64,000 bases of DNA from Pontibacter sp. G13 (GTDB lineage: Bacteria; Bacteroidota; Bacteroidia; J057). The notes below the pieces were generated by a model that saw only the letters and a program-made list of their open reading frames with translations, had not been told where the DNA came from and ran no database searches. The DNA lies in assembly GCF_031851795.1 (NCBI RefSeq), contig NZ_CP134696.1:4174501-4238500 (forward strand). Direction: 5' to 3'. Position numbers and translations under genes: made by a program. Positions 53,591 to 61,464 of the stretch are shown here, one piece after another; positions within the stretch are counted from its first letter, which is position 1; each line of letters begins with the position of its first letter.

Positions 53591-55081
53591 ATGCCCAAAT
53601 ACGCTAGACAAGCCGCAGTCATGGCCATCCTCATCGCAGGTGGCTTGGCTGCGGCTTGCAGCATTTTGTATCATTTTTACTACCTATTTCCCAACAGCAA
53701 TCAGCTGTTTCAAGTTCGCCACAATCACGTCGAGCATTTGGAATTTTACACCGATCGGTGGGATTACCATGCAGGGGATGTGTTGCCGATCTATGCCAGT
53801 TCTTCCTCTCCGGGAGAAGCGATTCTGACCATACAGAGCCTACCGGATACTACGCAGTTTTCATGGAAGCAATCCTTGAAGGTGGATTTTCAACCTGCGG
53901 GGGAATATGCCTCCGTATTGGGCTTGGATTGGGAGTCTTCAGGAACAGTTGTTTTACCCGAATCCCTTGAGTCTGGATGGTATTTGCTATCACTCCGTCA
54001 GGATGACAAGGAGCGGAGAACTTCACTTTTCGTCACGCCTCATCCTTTGGAGATCCGAAAGCGGGTGGCATTCCTGTTTTCCACCAACACTTGGAATGCC
54101 TACAATCATTGGGGCGGGCAATCGCTCTATAGCCGCAACTATTCCCCGACAGCATCTTTCCGTCGCCCTCAACTGTTGGCCGACCCCTTTCTGGAAGACA
54201 CCTATGCCCATCATCAGCTCTATTTTCAATGCGCCGCTAGAGATCTTGGTGTTTGGCAATGGGGAGCATTGGCGGAAATGGATTGGGATGCGTACCCAAT
54301 CGAAACGATCCATGACCAGGCTGATGACCTGTCCGCGTATGATATCTGGATTTGCTCCACCCATCCTGAATATTGGTCCAGAGAGATGATCAAAGGACTC
54401 AATCATTTTTTGGATCAAGGCGGGAGCTTGATGATGCTCGGGGGGAATGTCGCCGCATATGTGACAGAAGTAGATCGTACCTATCGCTCGCTTTCTGTAT
54501 GCAAGGATTGGGAAGATCATTGGCGAACTGCCGACACTTCTGGAATGAGACCATTTGGGACACAGTATGAGCTGCTGGGATTCCATACCTATGCGCCGTA
54601 TGAAGTGTTGATGCCAAACGATTGGTCGTGGGAAGGGACAGGCGTACAGGTAGGTACCTTGGTCGGAGAGGTATCCGATTGCTACGACTACACCTATATG
54701 TATGGCAATATGTGGGAATGGATCGATGGCTGGACACGTAAAGGGATGAAGGGCGCAGCATCCGGTATGGAAATCGACAAACTCTACGAAGGAACGCCGG
54801 ACAACTTTGTGCACTTGGCCTCAGGCCTGAATCCCCGCGCAGAAGGCAAAGGGGAGGTTTATCCAGAAGGTCCTCACTGGGAAAATAGGGGAGGGGCCGA
54901 TCTGGGCTATTATCTCCATCCGGGAGGAGGGATGGTCTTCACAGTGGGCTCAATCGCTTTTTCGGGGGCAGTGCCGCATGATGAGAGACTCCAACAACTC
55001 CTGCTAAATGTCATGAATCGAATGTACCAATTGGCTGACAGTTTGGATAATCAATCGATTCCCCCTAACATGAAGGAATAA
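53591..55081 (+). CDS. N,N-dimethylformamidase beta-subunit-like protein, membrane-anchored
   Basis: A 496-aa protein with an N-terminal membrane segment (residues about 9-34, with several Cys and Tyr) and a large extracytoplasmic part. The signature TNTWNAYNHWGGQSLY near residue 160, followed by the STHPEYW and GGSLMMLGGN strands, matches the C-terminal domain of the dimethylformamidase large subunit, a fold related to glutamine-amidotransferase-like domains. True DMFase activity is not implied; members of this group outside methylotrophs have unknown substrates. It starts 6 bases after metG; the next gene follows after 16 bases. Confidence 0.78.
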   Translation: MPKYARQAAVMAILIAGGLAAACSILYHFYYLFPNSNQLFQVRHNHVEHLEFYTDRWDYHAGDVLPIYASSSSPGEAILTIQSLPDTTQFSWKQSLKVDFQPAGEYASVLGLDWESSGTVVLPESLESGWYLLSLRQDDKERRTSLFVTPHPLEIRKRVAFLFSTNTWNAYNHWGGQSLYSRNYSPTASFRRPQLLADPFLEDTYAHHQLYFQCAARDLGVWQWGALAEMDWDAYPIETIHDQADDLSAYDIWICSTHPEYWSREMIKGLNHFLDQGGSLMMLGGNVAAYVTEVDRTYRSLSVCKDWEDHWRTADTSGMRPFGTQYELLGFHTYAPYEVLMPNDWSWEGTGVQVGTLVGEVSDCYDYTYMYGNMWEWIDGWTRKGMKGAASGMEIDKLYEGTPDNFVHLASGLNPRAEGKGEVYPEGPHWENRGGADLGYYLHPGGGMVFTVGSIAFSGAVPHDERLQQLLLNVMNRMYQLADSLDNQSIPPNMKE

Positions 55082-55097
55082 TTCGATTTGCCCTAAA

Positions 55098-56213
55098 ATG
55101 AAATACCTAAAACTACTCTTCAAAGCTACCTTAGGAATTATTCTGCTGATAATCCTGTATGTGGGGGGGATGATCGCTTGGAATCATGCAACAGATTTCC
55201 AGCCACCATTGGAGACTGTCGTAGAGGCTACCGCAGGCTCGGAGCGCGCAGTGACTGATACCCTCAACTTGACTATCTGGAATATCGGATATGGAGGACT
55301 CGGACAAGCATCTGATTTCTTCAACGATGGTGGAAAAAGTACGCGCACCACCCGCGCAAATACCCGCAAAAACCTCGATGCCATCTATCAGCAGGTCGAA
55401 AGTTGGAAAAACGATCAAGATTTTATCTTGCTTCAAGAAGTCGATCAATCTTCCAAGAGAAGCTACCTGGAAAATGAAATGGCTGAGATGCAGAAACGGA
55501 TGAATGGTTTTTCCTCCGCATTTGCTGTCAACTATCAGGTGGCGTATGTACCTGTTCCCTTCTCTGACCCACTTGGAGGAACGCTCTCAGGCCTACTCTC
55601 CCTTTCCAAAGCGACTCCAACTCAATCCACGAGATTTTCCTTTGAAGGCAATTATGATTGGCCTACCTATCTGTTCTTTCTGGATAGATGTTTTCTGCTA
55701 CAGCGATTTCCGGTCGAGGGGATGGATCGTGAACTTGTGGTGATCAATACCCACAATTCCGCCTATGACGATGGTACCTTGAAAGCCAAGCAGATGGCCC
55801 AGCTCAGAACTGTCCTGTTGGAGGAGTATGAAGCTGGTAATTATGTGATCGTTGGCGGGGACTGGAATCAATTTCCACCTGATTTTGAGGGATTCAAGGG
55901 CTATGAAATGCCCCGAACTGCCGAGAATGAAAACCTCTTTGTGAAGGCCGATTATCCGTCAGCAGATTGGACTTGGGCTTGGGATCCGACTACTCCGACC
56001 AATCGTGACCTAGCAGCGCCTTTTGATCCTGTGGCAACGCATCGCCAAACCTTGGACTTCTTCTTGTTATCTCCAAATGTGGAACTGCTCGAAGCCCAAG
56101 CCACGGATTTGCAATTTGGACCTTCAGATCATCAGCCTGTATCGATCCGTGTAGCATTGACTGCTGACACCTTGATGGCTGTGCCTGCTGATTTGGATGC
56201 CGCGGCAGAGTAA
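55098..56213 (+). CDS. Endonuclease/exonuclease/phosphatase-fold protein, membrane-anchored
   Basis: A 371-aa protein with one N-terminal membrane helix (residues about 7-28) and an EEP domain outside the membrane. Active-site landmarks are present in order: TIWNIGYGG (Asn), LLQEVD (metal Glu), VINTHNSAYDDG (His), GGDWNQFPP (Asp, Asn) and SDHQPV (final His). The fold covers nucleases and lipid phosphodiesterases such as sphingomyelinase; an exported, anchored form suggests a phosphodiester or lipid substrate. Sixteen bases after the dimethylformamidase-like gene, and closed by a terminator. Confidence 0.87.
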   Translation: MKYLKLLFKATLGIILLIILYVGGMIAWNHATDFQPPLETVVEATAGSERAVTDTLNLTIWNIGYGGLGQASDFFNDGGKSTRTTRANTRKNLDAIYQQVESWKNDQDFILLQEVDQSSKRSYLENEMAEMQKRMNGFSSAFAVNYQVAYVPVPFSDPLGGTLSGLLSLSKATPTQSTRFSFEGNYDWPTYLFFLDRCFLLQRFPVEGMDRELVVINTHNSAYDDGTLKAKQMAQLRTVLLEEYEAGNYVIVGGDWNQFPPDFEGFKGYEMPRTAENENLFVKADYPSADWTWAWDPTTPTNRDLAAPFDPVATHRQTLDFFLLSPNVELLEAQATDLQFGPSDHQPVSIRVALTADTLMAVPADLDAAAE

Positions 56214-56236
56214 ATCAGTTGAACCATATCGAATCG

Positions 56237-56273
56237 AAAAGCGCTATCCAGTTGAGTTGGGTAGCGCTTTTTG
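56237..56273 (+). terminator. Terminator after the EEP-fold gene
   Basis: AAAAGCGCTA pairs with TAGCGCTTTT around an 11-16 base loop, with a five-T run, about 25 bases past the stop at 56213. Confidence 0.82.
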
Positions 56274-56292
56274 AATGCAGGGGTAAATGATG

Positions 56293-56431
56293 AGGTGCGG
56301 ATGGCCATGCGGGGCGTGAAGTGCCTGGAGTGGCCGCCATTAGGCGGAGTCTGGGATCGGGTGGCGGCGATCTATCGCCACCCGATTCCAGACCGAGCGC
56401 TAGCGAGCACGGAAGGGACTGACCCAGCGAC
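56293..56431 (+). repeat. 139-bp structured repeat, copy A
   Basis: A GC-rich element made of two hairpins and a conserved tail: CCGCC/GGCGG at 56334-56338/56343-56347, an 18-bp stem at 56349-56366/56376-56393 (one G-T pair) with loop GCGATCTAT, then GACCGAGCG and GCGAGCACGGAAGGG. It aligns along its full length with the inverted copy at 58682-58820. It lies between two convergent genes and their terminators. Not recognised as a named family. Confidence 0.85.
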
Positions 56432-56498
56432 TCATGGGACAAGAGAGGAACTGAAGCCAACCACGCTGGGGCACGCCCAAATGCTTAGAATCCTTCCG

Positions 56499-56537
56499 AA
56501 AAAAACAAGGGGCCCATTCGTCTGAATGAGGCCCCTT
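56499..56537 (-). terminator. Terminator after the TPR-like gene at 56556
   Basis: An 8-bp GC-rich stem (56507-56514 with 56530-56537) extended by ATTC/GAAT, followed by GTTTTTTT on the minus strand. Confidence 0.85.
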
Positions 56538-56555
56538 CCCACGTAATGTACCAGG

Positions 56556-57344
56556 TTAATTGTCAAAAAGATCGATTGCTATGGAGTGAGTAGGCTGAAT
56601 CTCAGTAGGCACGGAACTCGGTTCAAGTCCGACCCACGCGATCCAAAAGGGTAGCGGTTGTGAAGTTGCCAACGGCTGTTGAAGCGCGTGTTTGAGTAAT
56701 TGTCTCGCCTGAATCGGTTGTTGGGATTCGGCGGAAGTTCTGGCTGCATGGAGCAGAATTGGAAACTGGTCAGGTGCTAGGCTTACTGCTTCGAGGGCGA
56801 ATAAAAGCCCATTCTGCGGTTGCCTAGTGGACAGATAGTTCTGGGACATCATGAGGGGGATCAGCGCCATCTGAGGATGGATCTGGCGGAGCGCGGCCAA
56901 TTCCTGCATACCCTCCCGATGGAGTTCGCCGGGCCATCGGGTCTTGAGCCAAGCCAATTCCACAGCGACGTGCCACTGAGAATTGAGGACTTTGCGGTAG
57001 GCTTGGACGCGCAGTTTCATGCTGGTCTTGACATCCCCTTCCAGCATGGCAAGATGGGAGAGACCGGCTTTACAGAGTGCGTTTGTTTTGGATTGTAAGA
57101 GGCCGTGTTCGAAGTGCAATCGAGCTTCTGTGAATTTGCCAACCTCCAAGTCGATCAGCCCCAGTAGGTAATGGGGGATAGGGCCTCGTAAAGGTTGGGC
57201 AGTCAAAAGGGCCTCGGCTACGCCTATGTGTCCATTCAGAATCATCCCTCTCGCCGTGCACCATTGGGGATGGTGAGGACGCGCCCAACCCACAAGGGAG
57301 GTAAGGCTCATGATGAGGAAGAGTGCGATGGAGCGTATAGGCAT
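56556..57344 (-). CDS. Exported TPR-like repeat protein, 262 aa
   Basis: Signal peptide in residues 1-21 (TSLVGWA), then helical pairs in TPR style (HYLLGLIDLEVGKFTEARLHFEHGLL, FALEAVSLAPDQFPILLHAART, ARQLLKHALQQP). No enzymatic motif. It would act as a periplasmic scaffold by fold. No close relation to the other TPR genes further right is visible. It ends at the terminator at 56499-56537; the 300 bases upstream hold the next gene's terminator and about 240 featureless bases. Confidence 0.78.
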   Translation of the reverse strand: MPIRSIALFLIMSLTSLVGWARPHHPQWCTARGMILNGHIGVAEALLTAQPLRGPIPHYLLGLIDLEVGKFTEARLHFEHGLLQSKTNALCKAGLSHLAMLEGDVKTSMKLRVQAYRKVLNSQWHVAVELAWLKTRWPGELHREGMQELAALRQIHPQMALIPLMMSQNYLSTRQPQNGLLFALEAVSLAPDQFPILLHAARTSAESQQPIQARQLLKHALQQPLATSQPLPFWIAWVGLEPSSVPTEIQPTHSIAIDLFDN

Positions 57345-57584
57345 GTGTAGCGTGTCGAGTATGCCTGAATATGCTAATTGTATGGGGGATCGGAAAAGTC
57401 AATTGGTTCGTGAGATTTCTGCCTGAAATCCATTCCGATTCTTGGAAAATAATTGACCTCTCAAATAATTTCTGCCCCTATCAGCTATAAACCGCCTTCC
57501 TCCTTCATTTAGGGGGATTTCTTTTTCCCTCCGCAATTACCGCAACGATGTAGTTCACGACGAGAGCCCATCGGTGTTAGGCAC

Positions 57585-57616
57585 AAAAAAACGGCTGCCC
57601 AACGAGTGGACAACCG
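57585..57616 (-). terminator. Terminator after the gene at 57646
   Basis: A 9-bp stem (57592-57600 with 57608-57616, two G-T pairs), 7-base loop and seven T on the minus strand, 30 bases past the stop. Confidence 0.8.
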
Positions 57617-57645
57617 GCTAAAGCAGTTTGGAACAACTGATTCTT

Positions 57646-58485
57646 CTATTTCAGAGCGGCATGCGCAGGACCGATTGGATCGGGAGATGCCGCATACGGT
57701 GCTAGTTTTGACAGGATCGTTTCGTAAGAACGAATTTTATCATTGGTTATTTGACCATATAGGGCATGACCCTCCATTTGTATGAGCGCGTTGAGGGCCT
57801 CCATGAGCGTATTCAACTCTACTTGCGACAAGGATTCAGGCGGCTGGGTTCCCCAGATATTCAAAATCCGATCGGCGGCGGGTTTTTCGGAAAATACCAA
57901 GGAAGGATCGGATTCTCGTTCCTGCTTGGCGATTTGAAGCAAAAGCGCATACCCCCGAATATCCGTTTCTGCCATCTCCACAAACACTTGCGCATGGGAC
58001 GCTGCCTCTTCATTCAATCCCATTTTCGCGGCCAATTTTCCGATCCGGTAGTACAAGGTCGCTGGAGGATCACTACTCAAGGAAATCGAATGCTTCAAGT
58101 ATTGAAGGGCCTGCTCCTGTAATTCCCTCGCCATGCTTGCCTGACTGAGTCCCAAATCAGCCAAAGAATCTGCTTGCGAAAATCCAATTCTCGCCATTGA
58201 TTCGAAATCGATCGACTTCGGGGGACTAGTCAGCATTTGGGCAATTTCCTCAGCCTTGGCGGCATTTTCGAATTTGAAATCCGATTGAGCTTTTAGGTCC
58301 TTGCTGTAGGACTCGATCGCCGTGGCTGCTCGTTCAAGCTGGTCTGCCAGCACCAGGCTTGATTCGTAGGTGAGTTGAGCGGATTGCCTATCGGTCAGGT
58401 TTTGGGCCTCTTTGTAGATCTGGATAGCCAATACTGCTACTGCAGCAGTGACTCCGCCGATGATCCAGCCTGCATATTTGTTCAT
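57646..58485 (-). CDS. Membrane-anchored helical (TPR-like) protein, 279 aa
   Basis: I do not recognise a family. One N-terminal membrane helix (residues 6-22) is followed by a helical, charged extracytoplasmic region; residues about 120-190 fit two or three TPR units (ALQYLKHSISLSSDPPATLYYRIGKLAAKMGLNEEAASHAQVF is the region, described by position 127-170). The rest is predicted coiled or helical. A scaffold role is likely by fold only. The 139-bp repeat copy B lies upstream of its start. Confidence 0.75.
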   Translation of the reverse strand: MNKYAGWIIGGVTAAVAVLAIQIYKEAQNLTDRQSAQLTYESSLVLADQLERAATAIESYSKDLKAQSDFKFENAAKAEEIAQMLTSPPKSIDFESMARIGFSQADSLADLGLSQASMARELQEQALQYLKHSISLSSDPPATLYYRIGKLAAKMGLNEEAASHAQVFVEMAETDIRGYALLLQIAKQERESDPSLVFSEKPAADRILNIWGTQPPESLSQVELNTLMEALNALIQMEGHALYGQITNDKIRSYETILSKLAPYAASPDPIGPAHAALK

Positions 58486-58681
58486 GGGATCGGTAGATGG
58501 AGAGTGAACAAGAGATTGTTTAATGATGTGAATATATCAATTGGACAAAATAATACAAGTGGCATTTCGGCATATCTCTTTCAAGAACCTAAATTTGCTT
58601 GATTGAAAACTATTTGCTGTTTCTAATGATTATTTGGGCGTGTCCGGCGTGCTTGGCATCAAGAGATTTCCTTGGCAGCAA

Positions 58682-58820
58682 GGTCGCCGGTCTGGCCCTT
58701 CCGTGCTCGCTGATCGCTCGGTCTCGGATCTGGAGGCGAGATATCGCCGCCTCCAGATCCGAGACTCCCCCTGACGGGGGCCACTACAGGCCCATCACGC
58801 CGCACCTGCCAGCCGCACTT
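58682..58820 (-). repeat. 139-bp structured repeat, copy B (inverted)
   Basis: The inverted partner of copy A. Stem 1 is CCCCC/GGGGG (58767-58771/58776-58780); stem 2 is a perfect 18-bp pair at 58721-58738/58748-58765. Where the stems differ from copy A both strands have changed together, keeping pairing, whereas the tail CGAGCACGGAAGGG is kept unchanged. It starts 15 bases beyond the stop of the gene at 58835. Confidence 0.85.
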
Positions 58821-58834
58821 CCATCGAATGCCTT

Positions 58835-59647
58835 TTACCGCCGCTTCTCGCAATATTCCTTGAGATTCTGAATGCGCGGATAATTCGGATCGAGCGCCAA
58901 GATCTTTTCGATATAAGGCCTAGCATCCTCGCAGTGGTAGTTGTCCTCCGCTCCCGTTGGATTGAAGTGGTAGTTGGCCATGACCTCGTAGGCGATGATC
59001 AATTTTTCCTGTTGCTGATTCGTCAGGTCCTCGATCGGGATATGGCCAAACTGTTGAATCAGCTCCTCGGCAGGGCCTTTTACCTTCCACTTGCTCCCAT
59101 CTGGATCAAGTTCAGTGGCAATTCTGAATCTTATGTTTTGTATTCGAAGGGTATCGGGAGCAAGGCTATGGCACCTTTGAAAGGTCGTATCTGCTTGGGC
59201 TAGCTTGCCTGATTGATACTGAGCCATCCCCAATTGGTAGAGATCAGAGAAGCTTGGAGATGGGGCTTCAGCCAATGCTTGCTCTCGGTACGCTGCTTCA
59301 ATCGCGTAGATGGGCTTAGTGTCCTCCATCTTGATCTTACTAAGGGTTTTGAGACTGTCTGATTCATGGAGATACTGTTGCCAGAGCAAGGATTTCCGTT
59401 GAAGTTCTTGCTCAGTCTTTTCGTCTCGAAGATGTTTGGGAGGCGGACATAAGACTTGGAGATCAGCGGCCTGCTTCAATGCCGCTCGGGACCGTTTTCG
59501 AAGGTCGCTTGCTTCGACCCTAATACTGCGCGCCACTGCATGGCAGGAGTCAGCCAGTTCCAAGAGCCTGTCCACAGACTGCGCAGTTGCTGGAGAAGCA
59601 TTCAAGGTCATCCATCCAGCAATGGCGAGATATAGAGGAACTTTCAT
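58835..59647 (-). CDS. Exported TPR-type protein, paralogue of the two genes to the right
   Basis: A 270-aa exported protein (signal peptide residues 1-23, SPATAQ). The first half carries LLELADSCHAVARSIRVEASDLRKR and a Cys-Pro-Pro-Pro stretch. The second half holds TPR units and the shared ending with ANYHFNPTGAEDNYHCEDARPYIEKI, homologous to the C-terminus of the 619-aa TPR protein at 60964. So it is a shortened relative of that protein. Its N-terminal half (59327-59647) is the left end of a 1069-bp tandem duplication. It lacks the poly-T terminator found after its two paralogues; the 139-bp repeat stands there instead. Confidence 0.82.
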   Translation of the reverse strand: MKVPLYLAIAGWMTLNASPATAQSVDRLLELADSCHAVARSIRVEASDLRKRSRAALKQAADLQVLCPPPKHLRDEKTEQELQRKSLLWQQYLHESDSLKTLSKIKMEDTKPIYAIEAAYREQALAEAPSPSFSDLYQLGMAQYQSGKLAQADTTFQRCHSLAPDTLRIQNIRFRIATELDPDGSKWKVKGPAEELIQQFGHIPIEDLTNQQQEKLIIAYEVMANYHFNPTGAEDNYHCEDARPYIEKILALDPNYPRIQNLKEYCEKRR

Positions 59648-60395
59648 GGTGATTCTGTTGATGAGGTTGAATCAAGATAAGATTTCTCACAAACAGATTC
59701 AATGGCAAGCTTTTGGTACCCATAGATTCCCCCTTGGGGTTCTGGAAATTTATGTATTCATGGGAGAGGAAAAAGCGAGAAGCTGCAAATCCACATTTGC
59801 AGCCGAAAAGGAGACCACAAGCAGCTTCAAAAAAAAAGCGGGTGCCCAATGCATTGGGCACCCGCAGGCGTGTTTGTTTGGGACTGGTCCCGGATTATCT
59901 GTTTTCGGCGCAGTAATCAGCCAAGCTCTTGATACGAGCATAGTCTGGAGAGATCTCGTAGATTTTGTCTACGAAAGGCTGCGCGTCATCACAGTGGTAG
60001 TTTCCATCCTCACCGGTTGGGTTGAAGTTGTAGTTGGCCAATACTTCGTAAGCGACCAACAAAGCTTCTTTTTCTTTGGCACCCAAGGAAGCGGCGTCCA
60101 TTTCACCCCATACATTTGCGATGTCGGTAGCAGGCACTTTCACGAGCCAGTCCATGGTTTCTTCGTCTTCTCCTTCGAGGGAGTTGGCGATACGCATCCG
60201 GTATGAGTAAGGCGCGAGGTAGTCAGCCTTGAGTTCGTGGCAACGCTTGAAGGTTTCGTCAGCTTCTTTGAGCATGCCTGCATTGTACTGCGCCAATGCG
60301 AGTTTGTAGATCAAAGTCAAGCTTTCAGATTCGGCGATTTCCAATGCCTTCTCGCGGTAGTGAGCTTCCAGCGCGTAGACAGGCTTGGTTTCCTC
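59327..60395 (-). repeat. 1069-bp tandem duplication, copy 1
   Basis: Near-identical to 60396-61464, directly adjacent, exact period 1069. It covers the N-terminal half of the gene at 58835, the intergenic region with terminator, and the C-terminal half of the chimeric gene. All three junctions (59322-59326, 60391-60395, 61460-61464) read TCCTC. Confidence 0.92.
59829..59865 (-). terminator. Terminator after the chimeric TPR gene
   Basis: A perfect 28-base palindrome (59838-59865, core CAATGCATTG) followed on the minus strand by nine T. Copied in the duplication at 60898-60934. Confidence 0.9.
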
Positions 60396-60716
60396 GATCT
60401 TGATCCGACTAAGGGTTTTGAGACTGTCTGATTCATGGAGATACTGTTGCCGGAGCAAGGATTTCTGTTGAAGTTCTTGCTCAGTCTTTTCGTCTCGAAG
60501 ATGTTTGGGAGGCGGACAGAAGACTTGGAGACTAGCGGCCTGCTTCAACGCCGCTCGGGACCATTTTCGAAGGTCGCCTGCTTCGGCTTTGATACTGCGC
60601 GCCACTGCATGGCAGGAGTCAGCCAGTTCCAAGAGCCTGTCCACAGACTGCGCAGTTACTGGAGAAGCATTCAAGGTCATCCATCCAGCGATGGCGAGAT
60701 ATAGAATAACTTTCAT
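59895..60716 (-). CDS. Chimeric exported TPR protein made by tandem duplication
   Basis: A 273-aa protein built from two parents. Residues 1 to about 107 (signal peptide, LLELADSCHAVARS, CPPPKHLRDEKTEQEL) are a diverged copy of the N-terminus of the gene at 58835, with about a dozen amino-acid changes. From ETKPVYALEAHYREKALEI on, it equals the C-terminus of the 619-aa TPR protein, with no amino-acid difference that I can see. The fusion point is at 60395/60396. The frame is open and both its upstream region and its terminator were copied, so it is likely expressed. The function may be to compete with or extend the parent proteins; this is inference. Confidence 0.85.
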   Translation of the reverse strand: MKVILYLAIAGWMTLNASPVTAQSVDRLLELADSCHAVARSIKAEAGDLRKWSRAALKQAASLQVFCPPPKHLRDEKTEQELQQKSLLRQQYLHESDSLKTLSRIKIEETKPVYALEAHYREKALEIAESESLTLIYKLALAQYNAGMLKEADETFKRCHELKADYLAPYSYRMRIANSLEGEDEETMDWLVKVPATDIANVWGEMDAASLGAKEKEALLVAYEVLANYNFNPTGEDGNYHCDDAQPFVDKIYEISPDYARIKSLADYCAENR

Positions 60717-61464
60717 GGTGATTCTGTTGATGAGGTTGAATCAAGATAAGATTTCTCACAACAGATTCAATGGCAAGCTTTTGGTACCCATAGATTCCCC
60801 CTTGATGTTCTGGAAATCTATGTATTCATGGGAGAGGAAAAAGCGAGAAGCTGCAAATCCACATTTGCAGCCGAAAAAGAAGACCACAAGCAGCTTCAAA
60901 AAAAAAGCGGGTGCCCAATGCATTGGGCACCCGCAGGCGTGTTTGTTTGGGACTGGTCCCGGATTATCTGTTTTCGGCGCAGTAATCAGCCAAGCTCTTG
61001 ATACGAGCATAGTCTGGAGAGATCTCGTAGATTTTGTCTACGAAAGGCTGCGCGTCATCACAGTGGTAGTTTCCATCCTCACCGGTTGGGTTGAAGTTGT
61101 AGTTGGCCAATACTTCGTAAGCGACCAACAAAGCTTCTTTTTCTTTGGCACCCAAGGAAGCGGCGTCCATTTCACCCCATACATTTGCGATGTCGGTAGC
61201 AGGCACTTTCACGAGCCAGTCCATGGTTTCTTCGTCTTCTCCTTCGAGGGAGTTGGCGATACGCATCCGGTATGAGTAAGGCGCGAGGTAGTCAGCCTTG
61301 AGTTCGTGGCAACGCTTGAAGGTTTCGTCAGCTTCTTTGAGCATGCCTGCATTGTACTGCGCCAATGCGAGTTTGTAGATCAAAGTCAAGCTTTCAGATT
61401 CGGCGATTTCCAATGCCTTCTCGCGGTAGTGAGCTTCCAGCGCGTAGACAGGCTTGGTTTCCTC
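60396..61464 (-). repeat. 1069-bp tandem duplication, copy 2
   Basis: The second copy, covering the N-terminal half of the chimeric gene, the intergenic region and the C-terminal half of the 619-aa TPR gene. Differences from copy 1 cluster in the N-terminal coding half and a few intergenic bases; the C-terminal coding half looks identical. Confidence 0.92.
60898..60934 (-). terminator. Terminator after the 619-aa TPR gene
   Basis: Same perfect 28-base palindrome (60907-60934) with nine T on the minus strand, 30 bases past the stop. Confidence 0.9.

Noticed and set aside
56215-56460. Small minus-strand frame across repeat copy A
   Set aside because: The frame is produced by the GC-rich palindrome itself, and a similar spurious frame arises from copy B (58659-58853); the conserved feature is base pairing, not protein.
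56616-56645. GGTTCAAGTCC, resembling a tRNA T-loop
   Set aside because: It lies inside the coding sequence of the TPR-like gene, and no acceptor stem or anticodon arm can be built around it.
59327-61464. Tandem repeat considered as a mobile element or repeat array
   Set aside because: Only two units, no inverted ends, no transposase and no target-site pattern; unequal crossover between paralogues explains it better.
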